Source: Strigamia acuminata
Lineage: Eukaryota > Arthropoda > Chilopoda > Geophilomorpha > Linotaeniidae
Assembly (NCBI GenBank): GCA_949358305.1
Contig: OX442315.1
Location: forward strand, 34,932,427 to 34,996,426
Direction of reading: 5' to 3'
Length of the DNA: 64,000 nucleotides
Shown here: positions 58,878 through 64,000 of the stretch, piece by piece
Layout: each line of letters begins with the position of its first letter
How positions within the stretch are numbered: the first letter of the stretch is position 1
Translations under genes and position numbers: made by a program
Notes under the pieces: generated by a model
The model's database searches: none
The model's input: the letters and a program-made list of their open reading frames with translations, nothing else
Told to the model about the DNA's origin: nothing

Positions 58878-60254
58878 TTATCGAGACCGCGCTGACAACG
58901 GAAGCGATGAAGATTTTAATAAATTTTATGCAACCGAGCGGAAACGTTGAGCTGAAATAGAGACCAAGGATGATGTTGTTTTATTTGACCACGTATTTAA
59001 TTGAATCATAGCAAGTAATGTGTGAAACTGATGCAATCACCTGTTGTGATCTTTAGCTTTTGTAAATTTATTTGCCCGTTGCCATGACGACTGTGATGTG
59101 CTTCGGCTCCCTACTTGCTACCTCGCAAGAATCCCGAAAACCAGATACAGTAATAGAAATGTGCAATTTAATTATTCGCCAATGCATCGTTTTTACCCAA
59201 CCATAATTAACATTTTGCTTTTTTTTAGTTTTACGGTTTGATAATTTTCCGTTTTCGCATCACATTTTGTCTATGATACTCGAATTGCATCGACACATCG
59301 ATCGATTTCGCCACCTTCCATCCCACACTTTAAGCTGATTTAAAATCTAACTACACATCGTCCACGACAACATTTTGCACTTCGTTTTTTGATTTAGTAA
59401 AATATAATTGCGAAATATATAAAAAAAAATACATAAAAATCCAGAATAAACGTGTAAAATTATATTTATTCCCCAACATAAAAACACATCAATGCAATGC
59501 AACAAAAAATACACGCAGTCATAAAACGGGCATCGCTAAAAGGTGAAAATGTAGAAATATATCAGGTTTTATAAATTTTTGTTATGGCACCCTCGAACCC
59601 TTGAAAAGGAAAAGTCTACACTCATCGCCATGTCGTGCGAATATCTTGCAAAGCAGCAGATGTATAGGAATGCAAATCTGTATAATTAGAAAGAAACGAG
59701 CCCTCGTCGTCAAGATGCTTCTACGAGGCTTCTAATTTGCCTCAAAGAACTAAAGGATCTCGAGATACTGTTTAAGTGTCGCGATGTGCTGAGTTGGTCT
59801 TTTCGTTTGCAATTGAGTGCACGTCTGTATTTAAGAGTTGAAAAACGAATTTTATTCCCAGAGGAATATAATAGTCTGAGAAATTTTTTTTAATTTTTAA
59901 TTTTTCCTCTTTGAAATTTTAATTTATGAAAACTAAAATCAATTTTTCTATCCTGCGGTTAGAGAAATATTTAATATTTAATATTTACATAGGGCTGCTA
60001 TTGCTGCATTTCTACATTGAAAAAACAAATTTAATATAAAGATTTATAATAGATTTTTAAATTTAATTTATGTTGATTTTATTAGAAATTAGGACAGCCC
60101 CAGTAGCACGGATGACCTATTTAACATTATTGAATCTACGCAGATACAATATTAAACATCTAGATAGATGCGCTGTTTAATCGTTGATTGTGTTACTTTG
60201 GAGAGCACGTAAAAATGCCTTTATCCATTCAACCGACGGATTGTGGTTGTGGCC
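58878..60254. other. Upstream region of the Ras-like gene
   Basis: It should contain the 5' UTR and promoter of the GTPase gene, read toward the left. No TATA box or other element is clear. The rest is AT-rich without a gene. Confidence 0.4.
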
Positions 60255-60330
60255 CAAGAGTGTCCTTTCTCCCATTGGTCGAGCCATTTCACTTGTGTAG
60301 TGCTACACCAGAATTGCATTGATAAAACGA
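60255..60330. mobile_element. TACTC-family MITE fragment (copy 5)
   Basis: Contains CCCATTGGTCGAGCCATTTC, CTACACCAGAATTGCATT and an outer part unlike the other copies. The TACTC terminus is not seen. Confidence 0.45.
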
Positions 60331-60529
60331 CCAATAAACAATTCAGAAACTATTTACTTTCCTGACAAAGCAACCAATAAACTAAAACTAAAATGTATGT
60401 TGAAATGAAAACAACATAAAACTTCATTTTACAATGAAATTAAGAAATGAGAAAGCATTACTTGTTATTTGTAACAATGTGCTATTGCTGTCAAAAATTA
60501 CAGGACACCCATGGTTGGTCTGCTCCTAA

Positions 60530-61642
60530 TGAAGCTGCACTTAATCTGGCGTTGCTGCTCCAGATACTCGATTTTGGTCTTTGTACCCCCTGAAAATTTC
60601 TTCGCATGTCTGTTCAGTATCAGCTTGCTCATGCCTTAGTGCCTCGAGCATGTGAAAGAGCCCAACATGGCTTGTCCCAACTAGAGTGGTAAAACGGTTG
60701 TGCTATGACTCCACTACGTTGGTGGTTTGCGGCTCCCTGGCACAGTTAAGGAGATACAAACTCCACATTTTGGGAGGAAACAGCGGTGGTGTTCGCATGC
60801 CATCGCCACGTAATGTACCCGGAACATAAGTCCCCTACTACCATTCCAATAGTCCGGCTGCATCGAGACTAAACAAAGGTTGCAATAACCCACGAGCCTC
60901 TGGAATCTCTCTCGCAAGCAGCTAATTTCCTAACTAGCAGGCTGAACTCTTTATCTGCCCCATACTTGTCTTTCAGATGCTCATGTTGCACCCTGCAGAA
61001 AACACTTTGTGACAAGTGAAAGAAATAACCGTGTTCGATGACACTTCTTTTGCCGCATTGACGGCGCCAACCTCAAAATCACTTACAAAGAACTCAGGAT
61101 CCAGAGCCATACCGAACAAATTCTGAACTAAGTTTTTTACTTCTTCGAACAGCATGACATGAGGCTTTAGTCTTATTTTCCATTAAACAGTACATAACAG
61201 GCACAACTGATTTGGCATCATCCGGAACATCCACTTAACAGCGCAACGTGTACAATTGCACAAACAGTTTGGGCATTCTCTTTTGCATAAGCTCATATAA
61301 AAATTAGTTAACCTCCAATGTCGATGTGAAAGGTTCCAATGCTTCACAATTCAATTCTTCCAACTTCTTAGGTTTCTTTGGCATTTCCTCACGAAATGAC
61401 CTTTTTATGATTTGTGCCAGGGCTTTTTGGTTTGGCAAATTCTGACGCACCCCCCTATCCTCAGCTCGGACAGTAGCCTGAATGACCTTTATTGGCTTTT
61501 CTGATGTCAACTTCGCCCAATCTTCGAGTGCCTGTGTCTCCCTGACAACATCGGCTCGAGTGGCATCTGGTAATTGGTACTTTGTAATTGGAAATTTTGC
61601 TCTATCTCGACCAGCTAACGAGTTAGCAAATGAAAAGTGCAT
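60530..61642 (-). pseudogene. Decayed MULE transposase
   Basis: Fragments in several minus frames follow the order of a MULE transposase: DRGVRQNLPNQKALAQIIKR and PKKPKKLEELN (61642-61304), MPKLFVQLYTLRC, VVPVMYCLMENKTKAS, EEVKNLVQNLF and DPEFFVSDFEVGAVNAAKEV (about 61250-60973), KYGADKEFSLLVRKLA, then TTNVVES-stop-HNRFTTLVGTSHVGLFHMLE and LRHEQADTEQTCEEIF (to about 60530). The acidic VSDFEVGA segment is the usual catalytic Asp region. Frameshifts and an internal stop show that it is dead. The N-terminal zinc finger (often FLYWCH) was not found. Confidence 0.7.
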
Positions 61643-62627
61643 TGTTGCATGTCTGGCATGAAATTTGATTACACCATTGGATTCGTCATCCCTACTTTGC
61701 TATAGGCTAGTCTGCTTGGTTTTTTAAAAAAGCATATACTTATTCTGGAAATTGACTGGGGCGTCTTAAACGAAACACCATGTATGTGATGTCCTAATGT
61801 GACATCGCTAAAACGTTATAGCATTTGGTCGCTAAGACGTGCCGTTGCTAAGAAGTGTCATCGCTATAACATGTCTGCTAGATGCCAAACTAATGTTCTG
61901 TCGACCTAACAGGCTAATATTAACTTATCCACAATTTTGGATCCCAGATATCTGAAAACTGGAAGTTGGCATACACTATACAATATTTGGGTTTTACTAA
62001 AACCTAAAACACGAGGGGAATATTATTGCTCTTACGGTTAGGAACGGTGAGATGAGGTTGGGCTCTATCTCTGACTAATGTTTGAATTAAAAGCATGTTT
62101 CAGGTTTTCAGATATCCGGGCTACAAAATTATGTCAACCACATTTTACAAAGTTTTTTCTTGCGCATGCGCAATACCAAAGAAATGCCCATCTAAACAGA
62201 TTTTCCCCAGGAAATTGAAATAAATTGATGTCCCATTTGCAAAACCTTTTACAATTTCTACTAGAAGCAAATTACATCAATCATTTACATATAGATGTGC
62301 CAGTGCGAACAGCGAACAACACATGAAGACACAACACCATAACAATGAATGATGTTAATAGGCCAAGCGACAGCTTTGGTCTGCATTTAAACCCCAAAAC
62401 AAGCCCATAAAACCAAAGCTGCACTAAAGAGATTTTCCAAATTAACTCGCCATCTTAATTCCTATTTCCAGCCGCTAGATAGCGCCATGCATCATCCTTT
62501 GTCAAACGCCACGTCCGCCATCTTTTGCATACACAATTTCCTTTATTCATCGGTATTCATTGGCGAACTAACTAATCAATGGGCCCCAGCAAAAAAATGG
62601 GGCCCTTATAAAGTTTTTCAGGAACCT
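61643..62627. other. Intergenic DNA, nothing clear
   Basis: ACATCGCTAAAACG / TCGCTAAGACG units at 61803-61880 resemble the CATTTTAGCGAC element at 38441. No gene is supported. Confidence 0.35.
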
Positions 62628-63030
62628 TGAGAAATTTTGAGAAATTTTGAGAAATTTTGTGAAATTTTGAGAAATTTTGTGAAATTTTGAGAAACTTTGT
62701 AAAATTTTGAGAAATTGAGAAATTTTATGCAAAATTCAAGAAAATTTGACAAATTTTATGCAAAATTCAAGAAAATTTGACAAATTTTATGCAAAATTCA
62801 AGAAAATTTGACAAATTTTATGCAAAATTCAAGAAAATTTGACAAATTTAATTCAAAATTCAAGAAAATTTGACAAATTTCATGCAAAATTAACGAAAAT
62901 TTGACAAATTTCATGCAAAATTCACGAAAATTTGACAAATTTTATGCAAAATTCAAGAAAATTTGACAAATTTCATTCAAAATTCAAGAAAATTTGACAA
63001 ATTATACGCAAAATTGAAGAAAATTTATGC
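62628..63030. repeat. Two joined tandem repeats: 10-bp and 32-bp units
   Basis: Positions 62628-62718 repeat GAGAAATTTT / GTGAAATTTT every 10 bp. Positions 62720-63030 repeat a 32-bp unit containing ATGCAAAATTCAAGAAAATT about ten times. Confidence 0.8.
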
Positions 63031-63040
63031 AAAAATTCAA

Positions 63041-63796
63041 AAAAAAAAGAGTAAACATTTAAAAACCCCCCAAAAAAAAATTTAAAATTTTCTATTTCTA
63101 ATGTTTTCCAGGCCCCACTTGATGCAAGTCCCAGCTCCACAGCGCACCACCACGCTTGCCCGCAAAACAAAGGAAAACGAGCCTCATTTGTCAGCTGAAA
63201 CCAGTTGATTTCCCATCCCTCGATCCAACGTAGCAGCTGAATTGTTACTTTCCACATCCAATGATGTCATAAACGACCCTGGGGATTTGTTACCTTAGCA
63301 ACTAAACGTCATTTCAACCAACACTCATTGCACTGCTTTCACCGCACCAAACGCATTTCCATCTACCCCAGCACAAAAACTTCTGCACAATCTTATCAGA
63401 TCGCCACAACAATGCCGAATTAATTTACAAACACACAAGATCAAAGTTCATTGAACAATTCACATCCTGGCACTCTTCCAAACCTATTTCCATCCAACAA
63501 TTCATTTCTCCCATCACAATTAACCCATTGCAATTGATTGACATGACAACTCATTTTTCACTGGCACAAACCATCAAATTCAATTGTCACACACCAGGTT
63601 GCATTCTCCCCATCTAAATTTTACCCCATCTAGTGCCAATAAAAAAAAAGATTTTTTTTGAATAATTTTTCTCTCATTACGGATGCAATTTTGCAAACTG
63701 TGTCACATCTGCAACACTGTGACGCAAATTATGAATGTGGGGATTGTTATCTCTTACCTGGGTATCTTTTTTTGTGTTTTTCTCACAGGTGAGCAG
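63041..63796. other. Intergenic DNA
   Basis: A/C-rich on plus, with no recognised gene or repeat until the GC-rich block at 63790. Confidence 0.35.
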
Positions 63797-63940
63797 GTGC
63801 GGTGGACTGGGGTTTGCATCCGCGCAATTTATCCGCTCCGTTTCGTTTTGCCATCGAGGCTGTTGCGACCATCGCGGTTGGCAAAGGTGTTCCGTTCTCT
63901 GTCCCCGATCAGCCGGCGTCTCGGTTGCTTTATGGGCCCC
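63797..63940 (+). other. Possible internal exon of a plus-strand gene
   Basis: A GC-rich block lies between an acceptor (CTCACAGGTGAGCAG) and a consensus donor CC|GTAAGT. In one frame it reads AVDWGLHPRNLSAPFRF and continues to VPDQPASRLLYGP without stops. An upstream acceptor at 63788 with another frame is also possible. I do not recognise the protein, and the coding frame is not certain. Confidence 0.35.
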
Positions 63941-64000
63941 GTAAGTGTCACGTGATTTTTCGTTGGCATGGCAACACCGACGCGTCGTATCTCGATTTTT

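Larger units (their letters stand above)
6154..58152 (-). other. Giant intron 2 of the Ras-like gene (51,999 bp)
   Basis: The intron runs from donor GTTTCT (58152) to acceptor CGGTAG (6154). It contains one Kolobok-like transposon, two full-length Gypsy elements and many MITEs. The three large elements sum to about 28 kb, so recent insertions explain roughly half of its length. Confidence 0.85.

Noticed and set aside
57788-57825. Interstitial TTAGG telomeric repeat
   Set aside because: The units are CAGGTTAGGT-like and too few and irregular to call telomeric.

Overview
The window is AT-rich animal DNA, most likely from an arthropod. It has spliced genes with GT-AG introns, very dense transposable elements, and one host gene whose protein resembles an insect Ras-like GTPase family (as I remember it, Drosophila CG8519-like). 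I see no bacterial features, no CRISPR arrays and no rRNA.

The frame of the window is one minus-strand host gene for a 268-residue Ras-family GTPase. Exon 1 is at 58877-58707, exon 2 at 58377-58153 and exon 3 at 6153-5743. All junctions are in phase 0 and the GTPase fold joins without a gap, so exons 2 and 3 are separated by an intron of 51,999 bp. That intron holds almost everything else. A likely last exon of an unrelated plus-strand gene lies at 933-1112, and a possible plus-strand exon sits in GC-rich sequence at 63797-63940.

Three large mobile elements look intact and young. (1) A Kolobok-like DNA transposon (15957-21033) has TTAA target duplications and 222-bp terminal inverted repeats (TIRs) differing at 4 positions. 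It carries a nine-exon THAP-transposase gene and, convergent to it, a three-exon gene for a small cysteine-rich protein resembling the P2X7-receptor cytoplasmic 'ballast' domain. Each gene starts just inside one TIR copy, so the TIRs probably serve as matched promoters. (2) Ty3/Gypsy element A (27917-36811, minus) has 444-bp LTRs, gag and pol, and an extra ORF in the env position encoding a Ulp1/SENP-type (C48) cysteine protease with its catalytic residues in place. (3) Ty3/Gypsy element B (39442-53440, minus) has 1588-bp LTRs, a 4-bp TCTT duplication, a tRNA-Gln primer site, gag and pol, and an env-position ORF encoding an unknown protein with clustered CxxC pairs. In both LTR elements pol is in the -1 frame, and an AAA-AAC slip-type site abuts the gag stop.

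The rest of the intron and flanks is filled with MITEs: TA-flanked TACTC elements, TACCGTA elements, hAT-like, PIF/Harbinger-like and piggyBac-like ones. There are also a tRNA-derived SINE head, several mini- and microsatellites, and a decayed MULE transposase (60530-61642). The best candidates for undescribed biology are the Ulp1-bearing Gypsy element, the two-gene Kolobok element with its ballast-domain protein, and the zinc-ribbon ORF of element B.
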